Notes under the pieces: model-generated
The model's input: the letters and a program-made list of their open reading frames with translations, nothing else
Told to the model about the DNA's origin: nothing
The model's database searches: none
Program-made: the position numbers and the translations under genes
Shown here: in pieces, positions 39,857-48,747 of the stretch
Numbering within the stretch: the first letter of the stretch is position 1
Layout of the letters: the number at the start of each line of letters is the position of its first letter
From: CAYMEK01 sp964389305
GTDB lineage: Bacteria; Spirochaetota; Spirochaetia; SZUA-6; DRHE01
DNA length: 55,537 nt
Assembly: GCA_964389305.1 (NCBI GenBank)
Contig: CAYMEK010000026.1
Span: forward strand, 1-55,537
Direction of reading: 5' to 3'

Positions 39857-40115
39857 CGAAACCCCTCCCTTCCAGGTATTTCGCCAGAGCGATCGTTCCG
39901 ATAAAACTCAACAGCGCCCAGGTAATGGCGATATTCATGTAAAATTCCCTTCCCGTAATCACGGCCATCAAGGCGCAAAAGCCCACCACCACGATTCCCA
40001 GGATGTCGATCGCCACGGTCCTGTCAGGGGCTGTGGGACCCCGTCCGATTCGATACAGGCACATGAAACAACAGAGAAAAAGCACCAGCACGTAAATCTG
40101 AAAAACCGTTGCCAT
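39849..40115 (-). CDS. mnhF: Mrp-type antiporter small subunit, MnhF/MrpF
   Basis: 88 residues, three membrane helices. YRIGRGPTAPDRTVAIDILG is the MrpF signature, including the Asp thought to take part in ion movement. Equivalent to MbhB of archaeal membrane-bound hydrogenases. It lies 19 bp after mnhE and overlaps mnhG by 8 bp. Confidence 0.92.
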   Translation of the reverse strand: MATVFQIYVLVLFLCCFMCLYRIGRGPTAPDRTVAIDILGIVVVGFCALMAVITGREFYMNIAITWALLSFIGTIALAKYLEGRGFDE

Positions 40116-40134
40116 ACCGCTTCCCTCCTTTTCC

Positions 40135-40644
40135 CTAGTCGAAGATTTTCTCCAGCAACGGCTCGAAGCGGGCCACTATCCGCTTGCTCGCCCCTTCCAC
40201 GTCCGTAACCCTGATATTGATCCAGTGGATATAAAGGTAGCCGTCGTCGGTGATATCGACTGACAGCGTGCCCGGGGTCAGGGTGATCGAATTAGCCAGA
40301 GCGGTCCTGGCCGATTCGCTCTGCAACTTTGTTTTCACCTTCACGATTCCCGGCCGGATGGGCATCTTGGGATGGATCACCCTATACACCACATCGAGAT
40401 TGGCGATCAACATGTAGAAGAACAGCACCGGGATGTAGCAGAGGGCCCAGAAGTAGCGCAGCGGAGCAAAAAGCTTGTGGGGGTATTTGGTAAAAACCTC
40501 CACAAACAGAATGCTGGCCAGGAGCGAAAAAACGATCCCGGCGATGAAGATCTGCCAGTTCATCACGTTTCTCTGCAAGTCGTAGGGCCAGGTCAACAGA
40601 TACCAGATAACCATTGAGACCAGGAACAGGCCTATCCTGCGCAT
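40135..40644 (-). CDS. mnhE: Mrp-type antiporter subunit, MnhE/MrpE
   Basis: 169 residues. Two or three N-terminal membrane helices (RIGLFLVSMVIWYLLTW) and a cytoplasmic domain with ANSITLTPGTLSVDITDDG, a motif diagnostic of MrpE. Equivalent to MbhA. ATG 40644 is preferred, with GAGGAGG 9 nt upstream; a longer frame to 40725 runs into mnhD. It shares the operon with the other Mrp subunits. Confidence 0.92.
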   Translation of the reverse strand: MRRIGLFLVSMVIWYLLTWPYDLQRNVMNWQIFIAGIVFSLLASILFVEVFTKYPHKLFAPLRYFWALCYIPVLFFYMLIANLDVVYRVIHPKMPIRPGIVKVKTKLQSESARTALANSITLTPGTLSVDITDDGYLYIHWINIRVTDVEGASKRIVARFEPLLEKIFD

Positions 40645-40725
40645 CGTTCCATTCCTCCTCGTTCCAGACCGCTGCCGCTCACGGATCTTGAGGGCGGCCT
40701 GTGAATGGCGCCGTGCAGCCCACAA

Positions 40726-42243
40726 CTACCGGGCAGCCAGCGCCGCCTGTGCATACTCCACTCCCCTTGCCAGGGCTCCCACCGCCGGATCCAACACGAT
40801 CTCTCTGGCTGCGGGAATGAGCAGCAAACCCATTCCCGTACAGAAGATCGCCAGAACGACCAGGGCGACAGACATGGCCGCCGGCGATTCCCGTACCCTC
40901 CTGAGCGCTTCAGGCAGGGATCCCAGAAAGGCGTAGCGTAGCACCTTTAAAAAGGAAATCAGGGTTACGAAACTGACCAGTATGGTGATGGCCGCCAGCC
41001 AGGGATATCCCGCCTGGAAGGCGGCGATCACTATGATCAGCTTGCTCCAGAAGCCGTTGAAAGGCGGCACTCCGGCGATGGACAGAGAGGCTATCGTGCA
41101 GGTCGCCCGGGTGAGGGGCATCTTCTCCAGAAGCCCGCCCATCTCTTTGAGCTGCCGTGTTCCCGTACTGTACTCGATCGAGCCGGAGCAGAGAAACAAC
41201 AGAGACTTGAACACCGAGTGATTGGCCAGATGAAAGACACCCCCCAGTATGGCCAGTACGGCCGCCGACTGGCTGCCTCCGCTGGCCAGGATGTAGCCGC
41301 CTAATCCGATCCCCAACACCACGTAGCCCATCTGGCTGATACTGTGATAGGCAAGCAGGCGCTTGAAGTCCCACTGGCCGACGGCCAAAAACACGCCGAC
41401 CACCATGGACAGGGCCCCCACGGCGATCAGTACCGCTCCATACACAGGGGTCATACCGATCACGTTGAACAGAACCCGAGCCAGGGCATAAATCCCCAGC
41501 GCCTTGATCAAGACCCCGGAAAGCATAGCCGAGATGGGAGCGGGGGCCGAAGGGTGGGCATCGGGAAGCCAGGGATGAAAGGGGACCAGCGCCGCCTTGA
41601 TCCCGAATCCGACGGTGAAGAAGGCAACGGCCAAGAATAGAATCGAACGGTTCGCTCCGCTTCGCACCGCCTGGGAAATAGCGGCCATGTTCAAATTGCC
41701 CGTTGCCCCGTAGATGAAGGCGATCCCGAAAAGAACCAGGGTCGAACCGATGCTGGCCAGGACCAGATACTTAAAGGCGGCCTCCAGCTCCTCGTGGTTT
41801 CCCCCGAAGGCCACCAGGGCGTAGGAAGCGACCGAGGCGATTTCCAGGAAAACGAAGAGGTTGAACATATCCCCGGTCAGGACCACTCCGTTCATACCGG
41901 CCACCATCAGCAGAAACAGGGAGTAGTACTTATACTTGGCCGTGTAGCGCTCCATGTACTGGCTGGAAAAAAGGGTGGCTGCGAAGCTGATCAGGCATAT
42001 TATTATCAGCATCAGGTTGCTGAATCCGTCCATCACCCAGGTGATCCCGATCGGGGCTCTCCAACCGCCGATGCTGTAAACCTCCCTGACCCGGAATAGC
42101 ATCACCGCAATAACCAGCAGCGACAGGGTGGCCAGATTCCCCAGTATATCCGCCAGAACCCGTATCTTTCTGGCGACCAGAGGGATCAGGAAGGCTCCGG
42201 TAAGCGGCACGGCTACCAGCAGGGGAACAAGCAGCGTATTCAT
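40726..42243 (-). CDS. mnhD: Ion-translocating antiporter subunit, MnhD/MrpD type
   Basis: 505 residues and about 14 membrane helices. Channel residues of the NuoN/MrpD family are in place: Glu in FVFLEIASVASYAL, Lys in GFGIKAALVPFHPWLPDAHP, the Lys/His pair in KRLLAYHSISQMGY, and Lys in NGFWSKLIIV. Equivalent to MbhH. It starts 4 bp before the mnhC stop (ATGA). It is one of two large antiporter-like proteins in this operon; the other is at 43636. Confidence 0.94.
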   Translation of the reverse strand: MNTLLVPLLVAVPLTGAFLIPLVARKIRVLADILGNLATLSLLVIAVMLFRVREVYSIGGWRAPIGITWVMDGFSNLMLIIICLISFAATLFSSQYMERYTAKYKYYSLFLLMVAGMNGVVLTGDMFNLFVFLEIASVASYALVAFGGNHEELEAAFKYLVLASIGSTLVLFGIAFIYGATGNLNMAAISQAVRSGANRSILFLAVAFFTVGFGIKAALVPFHPWLPDAHPSAPAPISAMLSGVLIKALGIYALARVLFNVIGMTPVYGAVLIAVGALSMVVGVFLAVGQWDFKRLLAYHSISQMGYVVLGIGLGGYILASGGSQSAAVLAILGGVFHLANHSVFKSLLFLCSGSIEYSTGTRQLKEMGGLLEKMPLTRATCTIASLSIAGVPPFNGFWSKLIIVIAAFQAGYPWLAAITILVSFVTLISFLKVLRYAFLGSLPEALRRVRESPAAMSVALVVLAIFCTGMGLLLIPAAREIVLDPAVGALARGVEYAQAALAAR

Positions 42244-42587
42244 CCCGAAAGCCTCCTGATCTCTGAGATATCGAAAGTGCCGTATTTCTCGTACAGCCGG
42301 ATGCAGAGAGCGATCGCCAGAGTCGTCACGCCCAGACCGATTACGATAGAGGTTACCACCAGGGCCTGGGGAAGAGGATCCACGGAACGGGCCAGGAATT
42401 CCAGAGGATTGGTGTCTTCCCCCACGATGGGTGCCACCCCGTCCTTCCGGTAACCGAGGAGGATGAGGAACAGGTTCACCGCGTACTCCATGATGGTAAG
42501 ACCGATCACGATCTTGACAATGTTCTTTTTGGTCAGGGCGCAGTACAGGCCGATAACAAACAGGGCGAAACACAAGGCATAAACCAT
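42240..42587 (-). CDS. mnhC: Mrp-type antiporter subunit, MnhC/MrpC (NuoK-like)
   Basis: 115 residues, three membrane helices. FVIGLYCALTKKNIVKIVIG and DPLPQALVVTSIVIGLGVTT are the MrpC/NuoK signatures, with the buried Glu in LTIMEYAVNLF. Equivalent to MbhG. It follows mnhB with a strong ribosome site (GGAGGAG). Confidence 0.94.
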   Translation of the reverse strand: MVYALCFALFVIGLYCALTKKNIVKIVIGLTIMEYAVNLFLILLGYRKDGVAPIVGEDTNPLEFLARSVDPLPQALVVTSIVIGLGVTTLAIALCIRLYEKYGTFDISEIRRLSG

Positions 42588-42589
42588 TC

Positions 42590-43072
42590 CTACTCCTCCT
42601 CTTCCTCCTGGATCATCTTATGGCTGCCGTCTTCAGCCAGTACGATCCTCAACGCTGCCAGGATTACAAAGATGAGGAACAGCGAGGCTGCCACTTTCAG
42701 TCCAATAGCGATGTTACTGATCGGGATCGTGCCGGCACTCAACAACGCAAACTCTGCGCCAGGAAAACGCTTTTCCAGGAAATTGGCGAAGAAGATGCCC
42801 CCATAGCCGAGACCGAATAGGGCGACAACCAGGAACAGCAATGCTCCGCTGCTGTCCAGGTTGTGGGCGGCTCCCGAGCTCAGGCGCTTCAAAACGAAAT
42901 CTTTGCCGTAAGCCAGGGTGAGGAGCATATAGGAGCAGGCAATGATCACGCCTCCGGCAAAACCTCCTCCCGGCGCCAGGTGGCCGGTGATGATCAGGTA
43001 TATTCCATATAGAAAGATGAACACCTTCACCCACCGGGTTATTGTCTTTACGATCACCGTCATTCCCTTCAT
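42590..43072 (-). CDS. mnhB: Mrp-type antiporter subunit, MnhB/MrpB
   Basis: 160 residues, four membrane helices. YLIITGHLAPGGGFAGGVI is the MrpB signature. The tail is acidic (EEEEE). Equivalent to MbhF. ATG 43072 overlaps the previous stop by 4 bp. Confidence 0.94.
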   Translation of the reverse strand: MKGMTVIVKTITRWVKVFIFLYGIYLIITGHLAPGGGFAGGVIIACSYMLLTLAYGKDFVLKRLSSGAAHNLDSSGALLFLVVALFGLGYGGIFFANFLEKRFPGAEFALLSAGTIPISNIAIGLKVAASLFLIFVILAALRIVLAEDGSHKMIQEEEEE

Positions 43073-43626
43073 TTGTCCTTCCCCCTCTTTGACCAGGCCC
43101 TTCCGCGCAAGACAGCCAGAGCGCCGAGGATGGCTGCGAACAGAACCGTTGCCTCCCCCAGTGTGTCGTAAGCCCGGTAGTCAAGAAGGACGGAAGTCAC
43201 GATATTGGCCGCCCCTGTCTCCTGCAGGCCATCTGCGAGGTACTTGTTTGAAGGAGCGTTATCTACCGAAGCGATGACAGGCGAGCCGAACTCATTCAGG
43301 CCGCGGAAAGCGAAATAGCCGAAAACGAAAAAACCGGCTGCGAGCAGGCAGACGATCACCAGCCCGGCCCAGCGAATATGCCCCTTGGCTGGAATTACGT
43401 CCCTGCCGATCGTCGCGCGGATGAGAAAGATCAACAGCACCACCTCCACCCCGATCTGTACAATGGCCAGATCGGGCGCCCGCAGAAAGAGGAAGGCGAT
43501 GCTCAGTCCGAAGCCGATGGCTCCAAGGGAAATCACCGAAGAGAGAAGGTTCTTGGTCTCTACGGCGACCAGCGCAGCAACGATCAGAAAAACGAGCAGG
43601 ATCAACAGATACACCTCAATTCCCAT
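43069..43626 (-). CDS. MbhD-MbhE-like fusion (C-terminal part of MrpA)
   Basis: 185 residues and about five membrane helices. The first half (to about residue 80) is the DUF4040/MbhD domain: VETKNLLSSVISLGAIGFGL and RAPDLAIVQIGVEVVLLIFL. The second half, from about 85, is the MbhE-like domain (GSPVIASVDNAPSNKYL ... DYRAYDTLGEATVLF). In stand-alone Mrp antiporters these are the tail of MrpA; in archaeal Mbh they are separate proteins. The fused form lies between the NuoL-like and MnhB genes and helps join the antiporter to the hydrogenase membrane arm. Confidence 0.88.
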   Translation of the reverse strand: MGIEVYLLILLVFLIVAALVAVETKNLLSSVISLGAIGFGLSIAFLFLRAPDLAIVQIGVEVVLLIFLIRATIGRDVIPAKGHIRWAGLVIVCLLAAGFFVFGYFAFRGLNEFGSPVIASVDNAPSNKYLADGLQETGAANIVTSVLLDYRAYDTLGEATVLFAAILGALAVLRGRAWSKRGKDK

Positions 43627-43635
43627 TGCGTTACC

Positions 43636-45468
43636 TCACTTCAGCACCAGGAAAATGAGCAGCAGGACCACGATCCCCAACAGGCTCCAGGACAGGTACC
43701 AGGACAGAAGCCCGTTGTGGAGGCGTTTCAGCAGGCCCGTTATTCCCAAGCCCAGTCCTCCGATCCAGGCATACGGGTCCAAATGCCCTCTTTCCTGGGC
43801 CTTATAAGTGCTCTTCAACACTGGCATCATTTTTATTGTGTCGTAGAAATACGTCCCGAGAACCCGCCCCGTCTTTTCGTCCAGCTTTTCCCCGCCCGTG
43901 AAGGGGCTTACCACCCTGGCGGACTTTCTATACCTGCCTAGGAGGTAGATAACCAAGCCGATCACCAGTCCCAGGATGATCAGCCCCGTCGCCCAGGTGG
44001 CGCTCCATATTCCCGGCAATGTTGCCTGCACTCCGGCTCCGGGTAGGATGAAGGTGTTCAGCGGGAAACGATAGTAGATTCCGAATCCCAGGCTGAGCAG
44101 GGCCAGCACGATCACCGGCAAGGCCATTCCAAATCCTACATCTTTATTGACCTTGGCCGCCGCCTGCGATTTTGTTCCCAGAAACACCGAGTAGATCACC
44201 TTGATGAAGGAGGCTAGAGTTAGGGCGCTGCCGAACATGGCTGCCACCAGAAAAATGAACGAGGCTTTCGAAGCCGTTTCCAGCACCCCCTGGTACACGA
44301 GCCACTTGGAAACGAAGCCGTTAAAAGGGGGCACTCCCGAGATCGCCAGGGCTGAGACCAGGCAGGCAACGAAGGTGACGGGCATAGCCGCGGCCAGGCC
44401 GCCGAGCTCGGCGAGATCGTTGGTCCCGGTTTTCTTCTTCACCGCTCCCGCGCAGAGGAACAGGCAGTTTTTGTAGATCGAGTTGTTCAGCATGTGAAAC
44501 AGCCCCCCGGCGATGCCCAAGGGGTTCAAGGTGCCGATCCCGAGCAGCATGTAGCCTACCTGGCTCACAGCATGGTAGGCGAGCAGTCGGGGAAGCTCAT
44601 GCTGGACCATGGCCATCATCACGGCGGCCAGGATCGTAACCGCTCCAATGATCATCAGCAGCAATCCGAGTCCGCCAGTTAGGATGAAGAGCCGGGTCGC
44701 CAGCATGACCAGGAGGTAGATTCCCAACAGCTTGTCCAGCGCCGCGGGCAGGAAAGCCATAACCGGAGCCGGGGCCGCCTCGCTGGCTGCGGGGATCCAC
44801 GAATGAAAGGGCATGGAGCCGGCCTTGGTGATAGAGCCAATCATCATCAGAACAAAGGCGATCACCGGCAGGGCGCCTCCTACAGGGATACTCAGGCTGC
44901 TGATGGTGAAAGACCTCTGCAAACACCAGACTAGGCCGATTCCCAGCAGCAGGCAGCCGTCGCCTCCTCCTAACATGGCAAACGTCTTGGTGGCTCCGGC
45001 TTTGCTCTGCGCTCCGCCGGTGGTAATCAGGAAGTAGAGACTGACGCTGACCACCTCCCAGAAGATCAGGAACAGGAGGAGGTGATCGGCCAGCAGCACG
45101 CCTCCTGAGCCCCCCAGGGCGAAGAGAAAGAAGGCGTAGTACTCGCGAAGCCGATTTCTGCCCGACATATACCCCAGCGAGTACAGGGCGATGAGCAGGC
45201 CGAAACCGGTGGCGAACAGCAGAATAAACGAGGAAAGGGGTGTGGGAACCAGATCGAAAGAAAGCGTAAATCTCCCGATTTCCAGCAGGGGGAAGCGGAG
45301 CTCCAGGCTCCTGTCGGTATAGATCAAGATCGCCGCCGCGAAGGCCAGAACGGCGCTGATCAGTGCGAGGATCGCCCGAACCCATCTGTCCTTTCTGGGA
45401 AGAATAAAGGTGAAGAGCCCGACTGCCGGGGGCAGCAAGACAGGGATAAGAAGAATGTTCACCGACAT
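43636..45468 (-). CDS. Second ion-translocating antiporter subunit, NuoL/HyfB/MrpA-N type
   Basis: 610 residues, about 14-15 membrane helices plus a C-terminal extension. Channel residues are present: Glu in FLIFWEVVSVSLYFL, Lys in GSITKAGSMPFHSWIP, His in PRLLAYHAVSQVGYM and Lys in NGFVSKWLVYQ. The C-terminal region (about 510-610, with SARVVSPFTGGEKLDEKTG) resembles the lateral extension of HyfB/HycC and of the extra antiporter subunit in sulfur-reducing Mbs/Mbx complexes. It gives the complex a second ion path besides mnhD. Start ATG 45468 behind CGAGGAG. Confidence 0.9.
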   Translation of the reverse strand: MSVNILLIPVLLPPAVGLFTFILPRKDRWVRAILALISAVLAFAAAILIYTDRSLELRFPLLEIGRFTLSFDLVPTPLSSFILLFATGFGLLIALYSLGYMSGRNRLREYYAFFLFALGGSGGVLLADHLLLFLIFWEVVSVSLYFLITTGGAQSKAGATKTFAMLGGGDGCLLLGIGLVWCLQRSFTISSLSIPVGGALPVIAFVLMMIGSITKAGSMPFHSWIPAASEAAPAPVMAFLPAALDKLLGIYLLVMLATRLFILTGGLGLLLMIIGAVTILAAVMMAMVQHELPRLLAYHAVSQVGYMLLGIGTLNPLGIAGGLFHMLNNSIYKNCLFLCAGAVKKKTGTNDLAELGGLAAAMPVTFVACLVSALAISGVPPFNGFVSKWLVYQGVLETASKASFIFLVAAMFGSALTLASFIKVIYSVFLGTKSQAAAKVNKDVGFGMALPVIVLALLSLGFGIYYRFPLNTFILPGAGVQATLPGIWSATWATGLIILGLVIGLVIYLLGRYRKSARVVSPFTGGEKLDEKTGRVLGTYFYDTIKMMPVLKSTYKAQERGHLDPYAWIGGLGLGITGLLKRLHNGLLSWYLSWSLLGIVVLLLIFLVLK

Positions 45469-45486
45469 AGGTTCATCTCCTCGACA

Positions 45487-46425
45487 TTACAGCCAGGGGA
45501 TCGCCAGGATACGTCCCAGCGCCGCCAGCACGAAGGCGAGCGCGGCGACCGGGGTCAGGTACAGCCAGAAAAACTTGACTGCCTGATCGATTCGTGCCCG
45601 CGGGTTCGTGTTCTTGATCACAATGATAAGGACGAGGATCGCCACGTATTTCAATATCGCCCATAGAACGCCCCAACCGACCAGGCGGATGCCGCCCAGG
45701 AACACGGTGATCAGAAACACGGGCAGCGTGAAAAGCATCATCGCCTGGGTGAGCTTGAATACGGCAAGAGCCACGCCGGAGTACTCTATATAGGGCCCGC
45801 CCATGATTTCGGTCTCCGCTTCGGCCACGTCGAAGGGGGTAAACCCGAGCTTCGCCTGCACGCAGAGCAGCGCCACCAGACCGGCGATGACCCCGGAAAC
45901 GCTGCCGAACACGGGGGCTGCGGCGATCTCTACCAGGCTGATGCTCGTCCCGGACTTCAGAATCACCACGGCCAGGCAGATAAGGAAGGGAAGCTCGTAG
46001 GAGAGGATGAGCTTCATCTCCCGGCTGGCGCCGGTGCCGGCCAGCGGATTCCCCGAAGCCATGCCCCCGATCATGATCGCCAGGGAAGGCACAACCAGCA
46101 GGTACACCACGACGATCAGGTCGCCGACAAAGGATACCGCCAGGAGGTTGGCCAGCCACAGGATGGTTGATACCAGGGTCACCGCAGCCAGCCCGACTAT
46201 GGGAGCGGCCATGAACACGGCCCGGCTGGCGGTTGAAGGAACGAGGGTCTCCTTGCCTAAGAGCTTCACAAAATCGTAGAAGGGCTGCAGCAGCGGCGGC
46301 CCTACCCGCCACTGCACACGGGCAGTGACTTTGCGGTCCACCCAGGTGGAAAGCAAGCCCACGACCCCGGTGAACAAAAATCCAGGAAAAACGAAAAAGC
46401 CGATAATGTACCATCCTACAGCCAC
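45487..46425 (-). CDS. Membrane anchor subunit, NuoH/HycD/MbhM type
   Basis: 312 residues, about eight membrane helices. WVDRKVTARVQWRVGPPLLQ is the NuoH/HycD quinone-site-loop signature, and FTPFDVAEAETEIMGGPYIE carries the conserved acidic cluster. In group 4 hydrogenases this subunit links the catalytic arm to the ion pump. The start is GTG 46425 with GGATGGAGTG upstream. It is followed after 18 bp by the NuoL-like gene. Confidence 0.94.
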   Translation of the reverse strand: MAVGWYIIGFFVFPGFLFTGVVGLLSTWVDRKVTARVQWRVGPPLLQPFYDFVKLLGKETLVPSTASRAVFMAAPIVGLAAVTLVSTILWLANLLAVSFVGDLIVVVYLLVVPSLAIMIGGMASGNPLAGTGASREMKLILSYELPFLICLAVVILKSGTSISLVEIAAAPVFGSVSGVIAGLVALLCVQAKLGFTPFDVAEAETEIMGGPYIEYSGVALAVFKLTQAMMLFTLPVFLITVFLGGIRLVGWGVLWAILKYVAILVLIIVIKNTNPRARIDQAVKFFWLYLTPVAALAFVLAALGRILAIPWL

Positions 46426-46440
46426 GTCTTCACTCCATCC

Positions 46441-46920
46441 TTACTGGTGGATTGCCTCCGCTATCCTGCGTTCGAGGGTCCGGAGGCTCCTCCGTACACT
46501 GCCGGAGATTCCGGACCCGAGCGTCAATCGCCCGGGCTGGATCCCGAGGAGGAAAAGACTGCCCCGGGTCTCCGCACGCAGAAAATCGAGGGCCAAGCCC
46601 GGTGACAGGTCATGGGTCGAAAGGCCCGCCTGCTCGATTTCCTCTGGGTCCACGATCCTGTAATCCCCCGCTTTCAGTCCCAGGTGCACAGCATCGACCA
46701 GCAGCACCGTGTCCGGACTCTCCTTGACTATCCTGCCCAGGTGATTCTCCAGGGCGCTGCCCGCGTCCAGGCAGGGGATACCCACTTTCCCTTTCAACCG
46801 CCTCATCAGCAGGGGGCCGAGGCCGTCGTCGCCCCGCAGCTCATTTCCGATCCCGACCATGACGACCTTACCGCGAAAGATCCGCTTGAAAACATTTGCC
46901 CTTTTTCGCTTCCTGTCCAT
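46441..46920 (-). CDS. hycI: Hydrogenase maturation endopeptidase, HycI/HybD type
   Basis: 159 residues. GIGNELRGDDGLGPLL holds the first metal-binding residue, LLVDAVHLGLKAGDY the Asp, and STHDLSPGLAL the His, as in HycI. It cuts the C-terminal tail off the large subunit after nickel insertion. Its position between the NuoI-like and NuoH-like genes ties it to this hydrogenase, whose large subunit has a 35-residue tail. The first 15 residues (DRKRKRANVFKRI) are unusually basic. Confidence 0.9.
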   Translation of the reverse strand: MDRKRKRANVFKRIFRGKVVMVGIGNELRGDDGLGPLLMRRLKGKVGIPCLDAGSALENHLGRIVKESPDTVLLVDAVHLGLKAGDYRIVDPEEIEQAGLSTHDLSPGLALDFLRAETRGSLFLLGIQPGRLTLGSGISGSVRRSLRTLERRIAEAIHQ

Positions 46921-46927
46921 CGGGACG

Positions 46928-47566
46928 TTATTTTCCCTTCCTGCCGCCTGCCTGCTCAGCCGCGGTGGTCAAGGTGGTCTCCCGGCGGCAGCGGGCACAG
47001 AGGATCTTGGCCCGATCCGAACGGCCGTACTCTTTGGAGGCGGAGAGAATATTCTCGTCCACCACGCCCAGGCTTTTCAACCGGGATTGATAGAGGGTGG
47101 GATTGGAGAAGGTAAGTTCCCCGATCCTCTCGGCAATCCACTTCAGGTGATCTTTACAGGCAACCACCGAGCCGCAGATCTCACAGAGCTGAAGTTCTTT
47201 TTCGATGGTCTCGAAGGCCTCCGCTCTGTTGAAGAAGGACAGCTCCCATTCGTTCGAGAGCTTGATCCCTTCGTGATCGGCGATGCAGGCGGCCTCACAG
47301 CAGCCGCAGAAGATGCAGGTGTCGGTATAGTGGATTATCACCCGTCTGGCCTGACCTCCATCGGTGATATCCTGGTGGGCGATGGCCTCGACTGGGCAGA
47401 CCTCCTCGCAGGCTAGACAGCCCACACATCTGTCCGGGTCGTACTTGGGCTGGCCGCGAAAGCTCGGGTATGGCTCGTGCGGCTTGAAGGGGAACCTCGA
47501 AGTATAGGGCCTGTGCAGGAGGGATTTGACGGCTTCCAGAAGCTCTCTTACCTTGGGCAGTTTCAT
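46928..47566 (-). CDS. Hydrogenase iron-sulfur subunit, HycF/NuoI/MbhN type
   Basis: 212 residues. Two [4Fe-4S] motifs, CVGCLACEEVCP and CIFCGCCEAAC, are those of NuoI. The C-terminal 90 residues add further Cys pairs (LCEICGSVVAC and ILCARCRRE), as in E. coli HycF, where they may bind another metal. It passes electrons between the peripheral subunits and NuoB. The start overlaps the stop of the large subunit by 4 bp. Confidence 0.92.
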   Translation of the reverse strand: MKLPKVRELLEAVKSLLHRPYTSRFPFKPHEPYPSFRGQPKYDPDRCVGCLACEEVCPVEAIAHQDITDGGQARRVIIHYTDTCIFCGCCEAACIADHEGIKLSNEWELSFFNRAEAFETIEKELQLCEICGSVVACKDHLKWIAERIGELTFSNPTLYQSRLKSLGVVDENILSASKEYGRSDRAKILCARCRRETTLTTAAEQAGGRKGK

Positions 47567-48747
47567 GGTATTCCCATCTTCCTTTTCATACTTACAGTCT
47601 TTTCCTGGGACATCCGGATGAGATCGTTACCGCCATACATCTTCCTCCCACCCCGGCTCCGAACCGCCATTCTTTCCGTGCAGCAGTAGCAGGGATCAAT
47701 GGAGGCCAGGATGATGGCGGCATCGGAGATGGACGATCCGGGTACGGTGGCCTGGCAGGTGGGCAGGTTCATGTAAGTCGGAGCCCGTACCTTATGACGC
47801 ACGGGACGGTTGGTGCCGTCGCTGCGCACATAATGAAAGGTTTCGCCCCGCGGTGCTTCGGCTGCTCCGATCCCTTCACCAGGAGGGATGCTCTTAATGT
47901 TCAGATCGATCTCTCCCTCAGGTAGATTTGAGAGACACTGTTTCATGATCTTTATCGACTCGTAAACCTCCAATACGCGAACCACTACCTTGTCGAACAC
48001 ATCTCCGGTTGTAGTAATGATCATATCCCAATCCACCCGATCGTAGGCGCCGTAGGGAGCGTTCTTGCGTACATCTCTTGCTACACCGGAGGCTCGAGAT
48101 GTGGGGCCCAGGGCGCAGTAATTTATAGCCTCTTCTTTGGTTAGAATCCCGATTCCTTTCAAACGAGCGTGTAAGACCGGATCGTCCAGTATTGCTTTCT
48201 TTAACCTGTCTAGGGTGGGGATGATGGAATCAATTTTCTTCAAAACCAGAGGAACATCTTCGGTATTTATATCTCGTCTCACTCCTCCGGGTTTGAACAT
48301 GGCATAACTGTTCCGATTTCCGGAAAGGATCTCCATCACATCGAGGATTTCTTCCCGAAGTCTCCAAACCCACATCCACACAGTGTTGTAACCGAGAAAA
48401 TGACCGGCCAATCCCATCCAGAGCAGGTGGGAATGAATCCTTTCCCCTTCGGCGATAATGGTGCGAATGTACTTGGCCCGCTCGGGGGCTTCCACCTGGA
48501 TGATGTCTTCCACCGCCCGGGTATAGGCGAACGGATGGCTGGTGGAGCAGATCCCGCAGATCCTTTCGATGACAAAGGTGGATTGATCGAAAGTCTTTCT
48601 TTCCGAGAGTTTTTCTATTCCCCGGTGGTTGTAACCGATCTCTACATCGATATCTACAACGGTTTCACCTTCCACGGTCAGCGAGAAGTGTTCTGGCTCC
48701 TCCTGAAGAGGATGAAACGGTCCGATAGAAATTGCCGACTTCTGCAT
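47563..48747 (-). CDS. Group 4 [NiFe] hydrogenase large subunit (HycE/EchE/MbhL type)
   Basis: 394 residues. Both nickel-binding motifs are complete: RICGICSTSH (Cys64 and Cys67) and DPCYCCTER (Cys353 and Cys356, followed by Arg359). NuoD proteins and sulfur-reducing MbxL lack the full set, so this should be a true hydrogenase. A tail of 35 residues after Arg359 is the likely target of the HycI-type protease encoded two genes on. No N-terminal NuoC fusion is present, because NuoC is separate. The start is ATG 48747 behind GAGG; GTG 48750 is also possible. Reaction: 2 H+ + 2 e- to H2, at the cytoplasmic face. Confidence 0.95.
   Translation of the reverse strand: MQKSAISIGPFHPLQEEPEHFSLTVEGETVVDIDVEIGYNHRGIEKLSERKTFDQSTFVIERICGICSTSHPFAYTRAVEDIIQVEAPERAKYIRTIIAEGERIHSHLLWMGLAGHFLGYNTVWMWVWRLREEILDVMEILSGNRNSYAMFKPGGVRRDINTEDVPLVLKKIDSIIPTLDRLKKAILDDPVLHARLKGIGILTKEEAINYCALGPTSRASGVARDVRKNAPYGAYDRVDWDMIITTTGDVFDKVVVRVLEVYESIKIMKQCLSNLPEGEIDLNIKSIPPGEGIGAAEAPRGETFHYVRSDGTNRPVRHKVRAPTYMNLPTCQATVPGSSISDAAIILASIDPCYCCTERMAVRSRGGRKMYGGNDLIRMSQEKTVSMKRKMGIP

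Noticed and set aside
47563..48747. Respiratory complex I NuoD
   Set aside because: All four nickel-binding cysteines and a maturation protease gene are present, and NuoE, F, G, J, N partners are missing.
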